Positions 15,420 through 23,967 of a stretch of DNA of 23,967 bases are shown here, piece after piece. The notes under the pieces were generated by a model, which saw only the letters and a list, made by a program, of their open reading frames with translations, had not been told where the DNA came from and ran no database searches. Numbering within the stretch: position 1 is the stretch's first letter; every line of letters begins with the position of its first letter. Both the position numbers and the translations under genes were made by a program. The stretch comes from a bacterium (GTDB lineage Bacteria > Hydrogenedentota > Hydrogenedentia > Hydrogenedentiales > SLHB01): contig JAAEQP010000394.1 of NCBI GenBank assembly GCA_024231375.1, forward strand, positions 1-23,967. The letters run 5' to 3'.

Positions 15420-17735
15420 CTACCAGTTGAAACCGGTCTGGAGGTGGAGTCGGCCCGAGCCCTGATCGCCATCGGGATTGAGCGGGAACCCGTAGTCAAC
15501 CCGGATGGGTCCCAGCCGCGGCACATCAACCCCGAATCCAAAACCCACGCTGTAGCGCATGTCGCCGATATCGAAGGCGCTGGGCTCTTCCCAGATGCCG
15601 CCGGCGTCGGAGAATGCGTATAACCTGAGCATATCGTTCAACTTATACTTCAGCTCGAGATTGTTGATGAGCTTCGCTTCACCGCCCACGCGGACGGATT
15701 CACCGAAGCGGATTCCAAAGATGTTGTACTGCGGCACCTGGGGCCCGATGTCACGTAAGTCATAGCCACGAACGCTGTTAGTGCCTCCCGCGAAGAAGCG
15801 GTCGGACAAGGGAACCACGGCGGTGTCGCCATACGGCAACGACACGCCTTCGCGGGTACGGAATGACAGTACCCACTTGTCCTCTTCGCCGAATGACTTG
15901 TACCAGACCGAATCGTGCTCCAGCTTGAGGAACTGGTTGTCTCCGATGAGACCCGCCACTTCCAGTTCGAGGTCGTGGGTGGATCCTCGGGTCGGATCCC
16001 GTCGGGAGTCGACCGTGGACCGGTTGATGCCCCACACGGAGCTGACCGTGGTCTCGTCGCCACGGTACGCCTCGTAGGCGCTGAACTGCTGCCAATCCGA
16101 TTCCGTGAAGCTGACGTTGCGGTAGCGCAACATGGTCCGCACATTGACGTAGGGCGACAGCATCTTGCCCATGCGGACCTGGAAGCCCTGGGACTCTTCC
16201 GTGTAGTTGGTGCCGCCCTGGTAAGAGTAGCTCTCGTCGAATATGTCGAACCCGAGCGCGAGCGGACGTCCCGCGATTTCGGGGTCGGTGAAGCTGAGGA
16301 AGTACTGGGTGCGGCGCTGGCCCAGGTTCAGGCGCAGGCGCAGTTGCTGGCCGCCACCGCTGAAGGACGGCGGGTTCTTGATGTCGAAGTTCCGGAACCG
16401 GAGTTCAGTGTAGGCGTTGAAGGCCTCCTCCGTGCTGTATCCGAAACCGAAGTTCCAGAAGGAGGTCTTGCCTTCTTCCACGTCTACCAGAAGGTTCGAG
16501 AACTGGTCCTGGTCCAGGGCGTCCTCCAGGTTGAAGCGGACCGAGTCGAAGTATTCGGTGGCTTCTATCCGGCGCTGACTGGCTTCCAGCAGAGTGCCGT
16601 CGAACCGTTCGCCGGGGATCATCAGGATTTCGCGGCGAATCACGTCGTCGCGCGTGATCGAGTTGCCCGTCACCTTGATCTCGCGCAGGTACTTGAGGTT
16701 GCCCTCGTCGATCCGCTGCACGATGTGGGTCGTCTTGGTGTCCCGATCAAGGGTCACCTGCGGCGTCACGAGCGCATCCACGTAGCCGCTGTCCGAATGG
16801 CCCTTCTGAACGAACTCCGCGTCCTTGCGCACCTGGCTCTTGTTATGCACGTCGCCGGGCTGAATCTTCAGGAGCCGCTGGATTTCATCGTCGTCGAACA
16901 CGAGATTGTCGGCAATCTCCAGCGCGCCGACCGTGTATTCCGGACCTTCGGCGAGGTGGATCGTCAGATTGAGACCCTTACCGCCCTTGCGGTAGTCGAA
17001 GTCGGTTCTCGGGATGTCGGCTTCGAGGCGGCCGTAGTCGCCATAGGTGTCGAGAATGGACTCCAGGTCCGCGTTGAACTTCTCTTCGTCGTACTTGCCG
17101 CCGAACAACCACCACGACCGATTGGTCGTCATGAGGCGATTCAGCCTGCGACGCGACAGGGCGTCGTTGCCCTCGAACCGGATTCTTTTGATCCGGGCCT
17201 TCTTCCCCTCGTCAATCTGATAGGTGATGCGCACGCGCGATGTGGCGGACTCCTCGACGACGATGCCGACCGCCGCGTTCGGGAATCCCTTGGACTGGTA
17301 CAACTGCAAGATGGCGTCGCGTTCTTCGTCGTAGGCCTCGGCTACGAAGGAGTCGCCCTCGCGCCAGGTGAGCACCGCCCGGACATGGCGGTCGCGCAAC
17401 TTGTCGTTGCCGATGATCTTGATCTCGTCGATGAGACGCTTCTCCTCGACGATGTAGGTGAGGACGATCTGGCCGTCCTCGGCGGCAGCGTCGGCCTTGA
17501 TGAGGCTGAAGAAGCCTAGATCGTAGAGCCGGCGGATGTCGCGGGCAACCGCGCGGGGGTTGTAGCTCTCCCCGGGCTTCACCTCCAACTGCGAGCGGAC
17601 CAACTGCTCGCTGTAGGTCTCAAGCCCGTCAAGGCGCACATCTTTGATGGTTTGCTCAGCTGGCTCCTGGCCTGTCGCGGACGTCGCGATCACCCCAAAG
17701 GCCAGAGCGATGACCCAGAATGTTCGGTTTGTCAA
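15420..17735 (-). CDS. bamA: Outer-membrane protein assembly factor BamA
   Basis: 771 aa, the outer-membrane insertase for beta-barrel proteins. It has a signal peptide to about ATGQ (23), then five POTRA domains (roughly 27-97, 98-175, 176-262, 263-343, 344-422), each with the IKxIxxxGN-like opening or a variant, then a C-terminal 16-strand barrel. VRGY (655-658) matches the conserved lid-loop VRGF/Y motif. The protein ends in GFNW, an aromatic C-terminal beta signal. The start is TTG 17735, overlapping the clpC stop by 4 nt (TTGA), with GGAAGG about 9 nt upstream, so translational coupling to clpC is likely. Usual neighbours in other bacteria are rseP, ompH and lpxD; the presence of clpC upstream is unusual. 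Length is typical. Confidence 0.96.
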   Translation of the reverse strand: MTNRTFWVIALAFGVIATSATGQEPAEQTIKDVRLDGLETYSEQLVRSQLEVKPGESYNPRAVARDIRRLYDLGFFSLIKADAAAEDGQIVLTYIVEEKRLIDEIKIIGNDKLRDRHVRAVLTWREGDSFVAEAYDEERDAILQLYQSKGFPNAAVGIVVEESATSRVRITYQIDEGKKARIKRIRFEGNDALSRRRLNRLMTTNRSWWLFGGKYDEEKFNADLESILDTYGDYGRLEADIPRTDFDYRKGGKGLNLTIHLAEGPEYTVGALEIADNLVFDDDEIQRLLKIQPGDVHNKSQVRKDAEFVQKGHSDSGYVDALVTPQVTLDRDTKTTHIVQRIDEGNLKYLREIKVTGNSITRDDVIRREILMIPGERFDGTLLEASQRRIEATEYFDSVRFNLEDALDQDQFSNLLVDVEEGKTSFWNFGFGYSTEEAFNAYTELRFRNFDIKNPPSFSGGGQQLRLRLNLGQRRTQYFLSFTDPEIAGRPLALGFDIFDESYSYQGGTNYTEESQGFQVRMGKMLSPYVNVRTMLRYRNVSFTESDWQQFSAYEAYRGDETTVSSVWGINRSTVDSRRDPTRGSTHDLELEVAGLIGDNQFLKLEHDSVWYKSFGEEDKWVLSFRTREGVSLPYGDTAVVPLSDRFFAGGTNSVRGYDLRDIGPQVPQYNIFGIRFGESVRVGGEAKLINNLELKYKLNDMLRLYAFSDAGGIWEEPSAFDIGDMRYSVGFGFGVDVPRLGPIRVDYGFPLNPDGDQGSGRLHLQTGFNW

Positions 17736-20194
17736 GTGGTCACACCTTCCGCCATGGGTACAACGGGTTCGAACGCTAGTTGTTTGCCCTCCGGGGAGGG
17801 ACGAACCTCGACCGTTGTGCCCGGTTCAAAAGCCCCCTTCAACAGCAACTCCGAGAGAGGATCCTCGATGTACTGCTGCACAGCCCGCCGCAGGGGCCTC
17901 GCACCATACTGCTCGTCGCTGCCTTCGAGCACGATAAACTCTTTGGCGGCATCCGTTAGCAGCAGTTCGATGCCCTTCTCGTTCAGGCGTTCTATCACCT
18001 CTTCAACCTGAATGTCAACAATGTCCAAGATCTGCTGGTGGGTCAACCGGTGGAACACTACAAGCTCGTCGACCCGGTTCAGGAACTCCGGATTGAAGAT
18101 CTTCTTCACTTCGTCCATCACCCGCGACTGCATTTCCTTGTACTCATTCTCGGCAGACTCGGGCTGGAAGCCCACGGTGGTGTGGCGCCCGATACGCCGG
18201 GCCCCCACGTTGCTGGTCATCACGATCACCGTGTTCCGAAAGTCTACCTTCCGTCCCGTCGAGTCGGTCATATGGCCGTCTTCGAGTACTTGCAGCAGCA
18301 CGTTGAACACGTCCGGGTGGGCCTTCTCGATCTCGTCGAACAGCACCACCGAGTAGGGACGCCGCCGCACCTGCTCGGTGAGCTGGCCGCCCTCGTTGTA
18401 TCCCACGTATCCGGGAGGCGCACCCGCCAGCCTCGACACCGCGAATTTCTCCATGTATTCCGACATGTCGATAGTAATCAAGGCGTCCTCGTTGCCGAAC
18501 AGGAAGGTGGCCAGGCTCTTCGCGAGCAGGGTCTTCCCGACGCCCGTCGGCCCCAGTAGCATGAACGATCCCACTGGACGGCGCGTGTTCCGCAGTCCGG
18601 CGCGCGACCGCTGAATCGCGCGCGTCACCGCGTCGATGGCGTCGTCCTGACCGACGACCGTCGTGTGCAGTTCTTCGCGCATGTTCAGCAGGCGTTCGGT
18701 CTCCGACTCCTCAATCTTAGTCAGGGGAACCCCCGTCCACTTGGAGACGATGAAAGCAATGTCCTCTTCCGTGACAATCTGCTCGGCCGAGTCGCGCTTC
18801 ATTTCCCAATCGCGCTTCTTGTCTTCCAACTCGGCGATGAGACCCCGTTCGCGGTCGCGTAGGCCAGCCGCCTTCTCATACTCCTGCAGCCGGATGGCCG
18901 ATTCCTTCTCTTGGGTAACCTGATCGATCTGCGATTCAATGTCTTTCAGTTCGGGCGGCCGTGTGGTGATCTGAAGCCGGGCCCGGCTCCCTGCCTCGTC
19001 AATGACGTCCACCGCCTTGTCCGGCAGAAACCGGTCGGTGATGTACTGGTCGGCGAGCTTCGCCGCCGCAATGATTGCGGTGTCGCTGAACTTGATCCGG
19101 TGATGGGCCTCGTACTTGTCGCGCAGGCCATGGATGATCTCGATGGTCTCCTCCACGGACGGCGCGTCTACCAGAATCGTTTGGAACCGGCGGGCCAGGG
19201 CCGCGTCCTTCTCGATGTGCTTGCGGTACTCGTCCATGGTGGTGGCGCCGATGCACTGAAGTTCGCCGCGCGCCAAGGAAGGTTTCAACATATTGGCCGC
19301 GTCCACGGCGCCCTCCGCGGCGCCCGCGCCCACGATGGTGTGAAGCTCATCAATGAACAGGATCACGTTGTCAGCCCGGCGAATCTCTTTCATCACCGAC
19401 TTCAAGCGTTCTTCGAACTGGCCGCGGTATTTCGTGCCGGCCACGACCCCCGCCAGGTCCAGCGTGAGCACACGGCGGCCAAGGAGAAGGTCCGGCACAT
19501 CGCCGTTGACAACCGCCTGCGCCAGGCCCTCGACGATTGCCGTCTTGCCAACACCCGCCTCGCCGATGAGGACGGGATTGTTCTTGGTACGGCGGCTCAG
19601 CACCTGGATCACGCGTTCGATCTCGTCCTCCCGGCCGATGACGGGATCGAGCTTGTCTTCACGGGCGAGGACCGTGAGGTCTCTACCGAACGTATCGAGG
19701 GCAGGGGTTTGGGATTTCTTGCTGGTGCTGGCCTGCGGACCGCCGCCACCTTTGCCCTGGTCTCCCAGCAACCGGACCACCTCGGTCTGGATGCGTTCGA
19801 GATCGACCTTCATGTCCTGCAGCACCTTGGCCGCAATCCCCTCGCCTTCCTTGACGAGTCCCAGGAGGATGTGCTCCGTCCCGATGTAGCTGTGGCTGAA
19901 TCGGCGCGCTTCCTCTACGGCCAGTTCGAGCACTTTCTTGGCGCGCGGCGTGAAGGCAATCTCTTCGCCGGACACCACGGCCGACCCACGATGGATCTGC
20001 TGCTCGATCTCCAGAGCTAGCGCGTCGACGTCGACGCCCAGATTCTCCAGGGCGCGGGCGGCAATCCCGTCCGGCTCGCGACACAACCCCAGAAGTATGT
20101 GCTCGGTGCGGACATACTCGCTGCCCAGGCGCGTCGCTTCTTCCCGCGCGGCGCTCACCACGTGCTTGGCACGTTCCGTAAATCTATCCCACAT
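17732..20194 (-). CDS. clpC: AAA+ unfoldase ClpC
   Basis: 820 aa, the ATP-driven unfoldase that feeds ClpP. Two Clp-N repeats fill residues 1-145, each with TEHILLGL (E31 and E107 align with the glutamates that bind phospho-arginine in Bacillus ClpC). D1 has Walker A GEAGVGKT (211-218) and Walker B D282/E283. A short UVR-type middle domain (about 420-455) replaces the long ClpB coiled coil. D2 has Walker A GPTGVGKT (548-555), Walker B D620/E621 and the ClpP-docking loop VGF (675-677). Together these mark ClpC rather than ClpB or ClpA. ATG 20194 has GGAG 6 nt upstream. It follows mcsB by 109 nt, with no clear promoter in that gap. No clpP or ctsR is in the window. Confidence 0.96.
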   Translation of the reverse strand: MWDRFTERAKHVVSAAREEATRLGSEYVRTEHILLGLCREPDGIAARALENLGVDVDALALEIEQQIHRGSAVVSGEEIAFTPRAKKVLELAVEEARRFSHSYIGTEHILLGLVKEGEGIAAKVLQDMKVDLERIQTEVVRLLGDQGKGGGGPQASTSKKSQTPALDTFGRDLTVLAREDKLDPVIGREDEIERVIQVLSRRTKNNPVLIGEAGVGKTAIVEGLAQAVVNGDVPDLLLGRRVLTLDLAGVVAGTKYRGQFEERLKSVMKEIRRADNVILFIDELHTIVGAGAAEGAVDAANMLKPSLARGELQCIGATTMDEYRKHIEKDAALARRFQTILVDAPSVEETIEIIHGLRDKYEAHHRIKFSDTAIIAAAKLADQYITDRFLPDKAVDVIDEAGSRARLQITTRPPELKDIESQIDQVTQEKESAIRLQEYEKAAGLRDRERGLIAELEDKKRDWEMKRDSAEQIVTEEDIAFIVSKWTGVPLTKIEESETERLLNMREELHTTVVGQDDAIDAVTRAIQRSRAGLRNTRRPVGSFMLLGPTGVGKTLLAKSLATFLFGNEDALITIDMSEYMEKFAVSRLAGAPPGYVGYNEGGQLTEQVRRRPYSVVLFDEIEKAHPDVFNVLLQVLEDGHMTDSTGRKVDFRNTVIVMTSNVGARRIGRHTTVGFQPESAENEYKEMQSRVMDEVKKIFNPEFLNRVDELVVFHRLTHQQILDIVDIQVEEVIERLNEKGIELLLTDAAKEFIVLEGSDEQYGARPLRRAVQQYIEDPLSELLLKGAFEPGTTVEVRPSPEGKQLAFEPVVPMAEGVTT

Positions 20195-20303
20195 GATGGC
20201 TCCGTCCTATCGTTGTCCAAAGGTTGCTCCCCCGCACCGCAGCGTCGGAAGAGTCAGGCAGTTCATGTAATGGCAGGATCCCCGTAAAGGAGATCAACCG
20301 CCC

Positions 20304-21347
20304 TCACGAGAATCGGGCCCGAAACAGATCGGCCCGGTCCTTGCTCAACGCCAGCCCATCACAGGCTTCTCCGTGCCGCATCTGCAAGTGCGCCTGCTGC
20401 GAGGTGACCATAAGTTCGTTGAGTTGCTCGAGTGAATACCCTTGGAGCAGCCCCGTGGCCAACCCCAATCGGAGAGACGAAAGCAGCGCCACCGCTTCGT
20501 CCGACTCGAGCAGACGCGCCCGCCGGGCAATCCCCAGGGCTCGGCCTACCCGGTCTTCCAAGACACTGTAATCCTCGCCGCCGATGCTTTCGCGCGCCGC
20601 GCGTTCTTCGGCTACGATCTGCTCCGTGCTGTGCCGCAGGTGGAACGCAAGTTCCTCCTCGGACTGACCCAGCGTGGATCGGTTCGTCACGCGGTAGAAA
20701 TCGCCCAGCGCAGGCGTGCCCTTGCCGGACATCCCTTCGAACAGGTGCCACGCTTCACGCAGTTGCGCCGTGAGCGCCGGTATCCGGTTGGTCAGGACCA
20801 GCCCCGGCACATGCACCTTGGCCGCGAACCGCAGCCCCGTGCCGACATGACTGAGGCTTGACGTCAGGAATCCAAGCTTGTCGTCGTAGGCGTAGTCCAG
20901 AACCGAGGCGAGAGTGTTGTCGACCTCGCTCAACCGGGTCCAAATCTCTTGGGGCTGCAAGCCCGAGGCGATGACCTGAACGGTGAGATGGTTGGCGCCG
21001 TTGGCCATAATGGAAAGGCTCTGATCGTCGCTTACATACACACCGCGCGCGCCCGTGGCCTTGCGCAATTCCTCATCGACAAGACCGCGTTCGTCGAGAA
21101 GCCCCACCTCGCTGGCGTCCATCTCGTTGAGTCGGCAGTATTGCCCCTTCTCGAGAAACGCCGCTTGCTTCAACACGTCGAGGACGCGTCCTTCGACGGC
21201 GACTTTCTCGTCTTCCGAACAGCGGCCCGGGAACGGGAAGTCCGCCAGGTTGCGATATAGCCGTCCCTGACAACTCACCACAACCTCGGCCTCGGGCCCG
21301 GAAGCGGCGAACCATGCCACAGGGTTCTCTAGCAGCGTTTCTAGCAT
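20304..21347 (-). CDS. mcsB: McsB-like protein with degenerate arginine-kinase active site
   Basis: 347 aa (Bacillus McsB is about 363). Overall similarity to protein arginine kinase is clear: VGTGLR (168-173), YRVTNRSTLGQSEEEL (218-233) and EDRVGRALG (264-272). Compared with family motifs as I know them, the active site is lost: SSRIR is SCQGR (25-29), the nucleotide-binding His is G88, NEEDH is NGANH (116-120), the reactive Cys is S164, RASVM is RFAAK (173-177), RGxYGEG is EGMSGKG (204-210), and RDxxRA of the phospho-arginine pocket is KDRADL (336-341). The frame is intact, so it is probably a pseudokinase, perhaps an adaptor for ClpC with McsA (inference). ATG 21347 lies 3 nt after the mcsA stop, with no strong ribosome site. 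A different catalytic mechanism remains possible. Confidence 0.85.
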   Translation of the reverse strand: MLETLLENPVAWFAASGPEAEVVVSCQGRLYRNLADFPFPGRCSEDEKVAVEGRVLDVLKQAAFLEKGQYCRLNEMDASEVGLLDERGLVDEELRKATGARGVYVSDDQSLSIMANGANHLTVQVIASGLQPQEIWTRLSEVDNTLASVLDYAYDDKLGFLTSSLSHVGTGLRFAAKVHVPGLVLTNRIPALTAQLREAWHLFEGMSGKGTPALGDFYRVTNRSTLGQSEEELAFHLRHSTEQIVAEERAARESIGGEDYSVLEDRVGRALGIARRARLLESDEAVALLSSLRLGLATGLLQGYSLEQLNELMVTSQQAHLQMRHGEACDGLALSKDRADLFRARFS

Positions 21348-21350
21348 CGC

Positions 21351-21869
21351 TCAGTTCTGTCCCACGGCCGTCGAGCCGAGTTCTGTCTCCAAGGCACTAA
21401 TGGCGTCCCGGAGCTCAGCCGCTTGCTCGTAGTCTTCTGCCTTCAATGCGCTGCGAAGCAACGACCGCTTCGAACGGAGGTCCAAACGCATGTGTTCCCG
21501 CGGACCCTCCAAGTGGGGCGCCTTGCCTCGATGGGCTGGCGACGGATGCAGACTGCGCAACATCGATTCCAGCGGTCCACTGAAGGTGTCGTAACATGCG
21601 CCGCACCCGACTCGGCCGCTCTGCACCACGTCGCGCAAGGTGGACCCGCACGTCGGGCACTCGCTCTGCCCGAACTGCGGCTCCCGCTCCCAACGGGCAA
21701 ACTTCGGCAGCCTGGCGTCGGGCGCACCCGTCATCTCGAACCCGCCCGCCGCGTCCCCTTGAAGGTCGCCGAGGCATGTTTCGCAGATGTCGCGTTGCAC
21801 CGCTTTCCCGCGCACCACTTCGGTGTACTTCAGCGTTGCCACGCGCTTATGGCAGCGTTCACAAATCAC
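21351..21869 (-). CDS. mcsA: McsA-like zinc-finger and UVR-motif protein
   Basis: 172 aa, cytoplasmic. Two four-cysteine zinc sites are complete: C3/C6 with C29/C32 (CERC, CETC) and C71/C74 with C89/C92 (CPTC, CGAC). The C-terminus holds a UVR motif (LRSALKAEDYEQAAELRDAI, about 138-157), also found in UvrB, UvrC and ClpC. In Bacillota, McsA binds and activates McsB and regulates ClpC-directed proteolysis; the zinc and UVR parts are normal here even though its McsB partner looks inactive. The start is GTG 21869 with GGGAG 6 nt upstream; the frame begins directly at the first zinc finger. It is first in the run mcsA-mcsB-clpC and has a candidate promoter 30 nt upstream. Confidence 0.9.
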   Translation of the reverse strand: MICERCHKRVATLKYTEVVRGKAVQRDICETCLGDLQGDAAGGFEMTGAPDARLPKFARWEREPQFGQSECPTCGSTLRDVVQSGRVGCGACYDTFSGPLESMLRSLHPSPAHRGKAPHLEGPREHMRLDLRSKRSLLRSALKAEDYEQAAELRDAISALETELGSTAVGQN

Positions 21870-21898
21870 AAGACTCTCCCATGTCGTCTCTACTACTT

Positions 21899-21908
21899 AG
21901 TATACCAC
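21899..21908 (-). promoter_or_regulatory. Extended -10 promoter element for mcsA-mcsB-clpC
   Basis: GTGGTATACT on the minus strand contains TATACT with a TGG extension, 30 nt before GTG 21869. The sequence 17 nt upstream of the core (TAGATT) is a poor -35, as is common for extended -10 promoters. The identical 10-mer precedes ompH. The rest of the gap to 22087 shows no gene. Confidence 0.5.
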
Positions 21909-22087
21909 TCCGCGAAGCCTCAATCTAACCGCCGCCGTTGCGGGAGTTACCCCGCTCCGGTCCATCGACGGGTCCTCTTCAGGGCAACACGGCATCGACG
22001 GAGGGTCTTCCCCAAGGGGCAGCATGGGCGCGGGGCGGGAGTGTCTTCATGGCTCTTCGCAGTATGCGCAGAAGGCTTCCCGTCCGG

Positions 22088-22729
22088 TCAGGAGGGATTG
22101 GGCGTTCCCTGTCGCGACGCGGGCGGACCTCCTTTGGACGTAAACTGCGCCAGAACACCGCCCACCATGAGAACCAGCCAGCATCCGACCAGCACGAACC
22201 GGTCGTTGCCGAGGGCGATGGGTTTGTCGAGGGCTTCGAAGAATCGTGGACCGTAGTAGAAGTAGGCGACCCCGCACACGATGAACCAGGCACCCAACGC
22301 GGCGGTGGCCAGTTTCATCACGGGCCGCTCCAGCGCCATGGCCAGCAACCCGCCCACCACACCCACTCCACCGATGATGACCAGAACCCCCAGGCCGCTG
22401 CGATCGCTCAGGAGGGCCTCGGCGATCAACATCGCTCCAAGAAGTCCCAGCACGAACACGCCCACGCGATACAGCATGAGCAACGCGATCCCGCCGGCGG
22501 TCCCGCCCACAGCCACGGCAATCGTCGTCACCAGCAAGTGGCCCTGTCCGAGCCAGGCGCCCAGTCCTCCCGCCACGATTCCAGCCACGAGGAAGCCTGT
22601 CAGGAAGATGACGACCTTGAGTGCCCGGTAGCCGAGAAAGCAATAGAGGGCCCCTGCCGCAATGGCCACGGCAACCGCCACGTTCATTGTGGATGGCGGG
22701 ATCTGAGATATGTCGGGCAACTGTTCCAT
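22088..22729 (-). CDS. Multi-spanning membrane protein, TMEM198/DUF4203-like
   Basis: 213 aa from ATG 22729, with GGAG 11 nt upstream. The frame stays open to GTG 22807, but those 26 extra residues are Pro/Arg/Gly-rich and precede a normal start. From about residue 15 there are roughly seven Gly/Ala-rich hydrophobic helices with few loops, then a short polar tail (SKGGPPASRQGTPNPS). The spacing and glycine-rich helices resemble TMEM198/DUF4203 membrane proteins. No charged transport residues, cofactor motif or fused domain is visible, so no function can be given. It lies 218 nt from mcsA on the same strand but upstream of the mcsA promoter, so it is probably a separate unit. It is divergent from the isomerase gene. 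Confidence 0.75.
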   Translation of the reverse strand: MEQLPDISQIPPSTMNVAVAVAIAAGALYCFLGYRALKVVIFLTGFLVAGIVAGGLGAWLGQGHLLVTTIAVAVGGTAGGIALLMLYRVGVFVLGLLGAMLIAEALLSDRSGLGVLVIIGGVGVVGGLLAMALERPVMKLATAALGAWFIVCGVAYFYYGPRFFEALDKPIALGNDRFVLVGCWLVLMVGGVLAQFTSKGGPPASRQGTPNPS

Positions 22730-22824
22730 GGCGTGCGCTTGCTCCAAGCCGGGGCCGATTTTGCCGGGCCGCGCTTGCGTTGTCAACCGCGGGGCGGAGC
22801 CGTCCACGCATCTTGTCGCAGGGG

Positions 22825-22854
22825 TTGGAATCCGGGGCCGTTGTGGCCTACACT
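22825..22854 (+). promoter_or_regulatory. Candidate promoter for the isomerase/epimerase gene
   Basis: TTGGAA (22825-22830, 4 of 6) and TACACT (22849-22854, 4 of 6) are 18 nt apart, about 100 nt before ATG 22961. A small GGCC/GGCC hairpin overlaps the spacer. Moderate match only. Confidence 0.33.
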
Positions 22855-22960
22855 ACAGAGGCCCATCCACTGGCGCGGGTGGGAGCGCCTAGAGAATCCG
22901 AACCCGGTGGCAGGCGTGCCGTCCGGGTTTGAAGTCTAAGGAAACAGGGAGGATCACGCT

Positions 22961-23923
22961 ATGAAACTCGGGTTGTTATCGGTGATGTTCAGCGACAAGC
23001 CGCTGAAGGACGTGCTCGAACTCATCCGGCCGCTTGAGCTGGAATCCATCGAACTGGGCACTGGGAACTACCCCGGCGACGCGCACTGTCCCGTCGACGA
23101 ACTGCTGGCGTCGAAGCCGAAGCGTGACGAGTTGCTGGCCATGGTCAAGGGCGAAGGTCTGATCATCAGCGCGCTGAGTTGCCACGGCAACTGCCTCCAC
23201 CCGGACAAAGCTTTCGCGAAAACCAACATCGACGTCCAGACCAAGACCATCAGGCTGGCCGAGAAACTGGGCGTGAAGGTCGTCATCGACTTCTCGGGCT
23301 GCCCCGGGGCCGACGAGAAATCGACGAAGCCCAACTGGGTCACTTGCGCCTGGCCGCCGGACTACGGGGACATCCTCGAGTGGCAGTGGGCCAAGAAGGT
23401 CGTCCCCTACTGGAAGAAACAGGCCAAATTCGCCAAGAACCACGGCGTGAAGGTCGCCTTCGAGATGCACCCGGGATTCGTGGTGTACAACACCGAGACC
23501 ATGCTCAAGCTCCGCAAGGAATGCGGCGCTAACCTCGGCGCGAACTTCGATCCGAGCCACCTGTTCTGGCAGGGCATTGAGCCCATCGAATCCGTCCGCG
23601 CCCTTGGCAAAGCCATCTTCCACGTCCACGCCAAGGACTCCAAGGTGTACACCGAGAACGCGCGCGTCAACGGCGTGCTCGACACCAAGAGCTACACCGA
23701 CGAACTGAATCGTGCGTGGATCTTCCGGACCTGCGGATACGGCCACGACCTGTCGTGGTGGAACGAGTTCGTATCGACCCTGCGCATGGTGGGGTACGAC
23801 TACGTGCTGAGCATCGAACACGAAGACAGCCTGATGTCGAACTGGGAAGGCCTCAGCAAGGCTGCGGGTTTCCTGAAGCAGGCCGTCATTTCCGAGAAGC
23901 CGACCGCCGCCACCTGGGCATAG
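22961..23923 (+). CDS. Sugar phosphate isomerase/epimerase-like TIM-barrel protein
   Basis: 320 aa, complete. It belongs to the xylose-isomerase-like TIM-barrel superfamily (IolE/YcjR/AP endonuclease 2 fold). It opens with KLGLLSVMFSDKPLKDVLEL and keeps the metal-site pattern: FEMHPGF (E168), NFDPSHLFWQG (D197), HVHAKD (H223) and SIEHED (E286), with H75 also near the site. These proteins isomerise or epimerise sugars, often inositol or keto-sugar intermediates, with a divalent metal in the cytoplasm. The substrate cannot be read from sequence. GGAGG lies 8 nt before ATG 22961. No signal peptide, so it is cytosolic. Nothing after the stop reaches a new gene before the window ends; GGGAGG at 23950-23955 could serve one starting just beyond the edge. 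Confidence 0.9.
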   Translation: MKLGLLSVMFSDKPLKDVLELIRPLELESIELGTGNYPGDAHCPVDELLASKPKRDELLAMVKGEGLIISALSCHGNCLHPDKAFAKTNIDVQTKTIRLAEKLGVKVVIDFSGCPGADEKSTKPNWVTCAWPPDYGDILEWQWAKKVVPYWKKQAKFAKNHGVKVAFEMHPGFVVYNTETMLKLRKECGANLGANFDPSHLFWQGIEPIESVRALGKAIFHVHAKDSKVYTENARVNGVLDTKSYTDELNRAWIFRTCGYGHDLSWWNEFVSTLRMVGYDYVLSIEHEDSLMSNWEGLSKAAGFLKQAVISEKPTAATWA

Positions 23924-23967
23924 GCTCTCAATCTGTCCCAAATGCAACGGGAGGCTGCCAGCCCAAC

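Noticed and set aside
15915..20020. Plus-strand frames of 534 aa (15915-17519) and 369 aa (18911-20020)
   Set aside because: Antisense to bamA and clpC, both unmistakable. No independent support.
20195..20303. Separate clpC promoter in the mcsB-clpC gap
   Set aside because: A TTGATC was seen but there is no acceptable -10 at 16-19 nt, so clpC is best treated as read from the mcsA promoter.
21909..22087. Possible gene, terminator or repeat unit in the gap beyond mcsA
   Set aside because: Only a short CCCCTTGGGG palindrome and two CATCGACGG copies were found; no coding signal or T-tailed hairpin.
22730..22807. GTG start at 22807 for the seven-helix membrane protein
   Set aside because: The extra 26 residues look non-coding, and ATG 22729 has GGAG upstream.
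22976..23947. Minus-strand frame of 323 aa opposite the isomerase gene
   Set aside because: The plus-strand product has the TIM-barrel metal-site pattern and a strong ribosome site; the antisense product has neither.

Overview
The window looks like chromosomal DNA from a GC-rich, diderm (Gram-negative-type) bacterium. The diderm call rests on lipid A genes (lpxD and an lpxC-fabZ fusion), a bamA with five POTRA domains and an ompH/skp chaperone. It also carries the mcsA-mcsB-clpC set best known from Bacillota, Tat-targeted and lipoprotein-type secreted proteins, and a melibiase-like glycosidase. This mix, with the LpxC-FabZ fusion and an LPVAG-type C-terminal anchor, fits an uncultivated phylum such as Hydrogenedentota or a PVC-related lineage. 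That placement is inference and low confidence. I saw no mobile element, CRISPR array, tRNA or rRNA.

Layout, left to right. (1) Bases 1-3161, minus strand: cobalamin-dependent methionine synthase metH, open and intact but cut by the left edge inside its reactivation domain. (2) Bases 3162-3400: a divergent regulatory gap with a good promoter and short repeats. (3) Bases 3401-6030, plus: a Tat-exported DUF362 protein overlapping by 4 nt a NapH-NapG-like polyferredoxin fusion. Bases 6116-7813 then carry a large secreted protein with calcium-binding loops and a C-terminal membrane anchor. (4) Bases 7835-10012, minus: a melibiase-like lipoprotein glycosidase. (5) Bases 10145-12052, plus: a membrane-anchored MutS-family ATPase. 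(6) Bases 12219-21869, minus: a long same-strand run, in transcription order mcsA, mcsB, clpC, bamA, ompH, lpxD, lpxC-fabZ. (7) Bases 22088-22729, minus: a seven-helix TMEM198-like membrane protein. (8) Bases 22961-23923, plus: a sugar phosphate isomerase/epimerase-like TIM barrel.

The most coherent functional block is the 9.7 kb minus-strand run. It joins a ClpC protein-quality-control module to outer-membrane protein assembly (BamA, OmpH) and the early lipid A steps (LpxD, LpxC, FabZ). The stop of clpC overlaps the TTG start of bamA, and lpxD overlaps lpxC-fabZ by 26 nt, so translation is probably coupled at both places. Two promoters with the same 10-base extended -10 sequence (GTGGTATACT) lie before mcsA and before ompH.

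The most unusual observation is that the McsB-like protein keeps the family fold and C-terminal region but has lost nearly every recognisable nucleotide-binding and catalytic motif of protein arginine kinases. It is probably a pseudokinase, or has a different activity, while still sitting between McsA and ClpC. The NapH-NapG fusion with an internal twin-arginine segment and a repetitive acidic DPYG tail, beside a Tat-exported DUF362 protein, is a second uncharacterised module.
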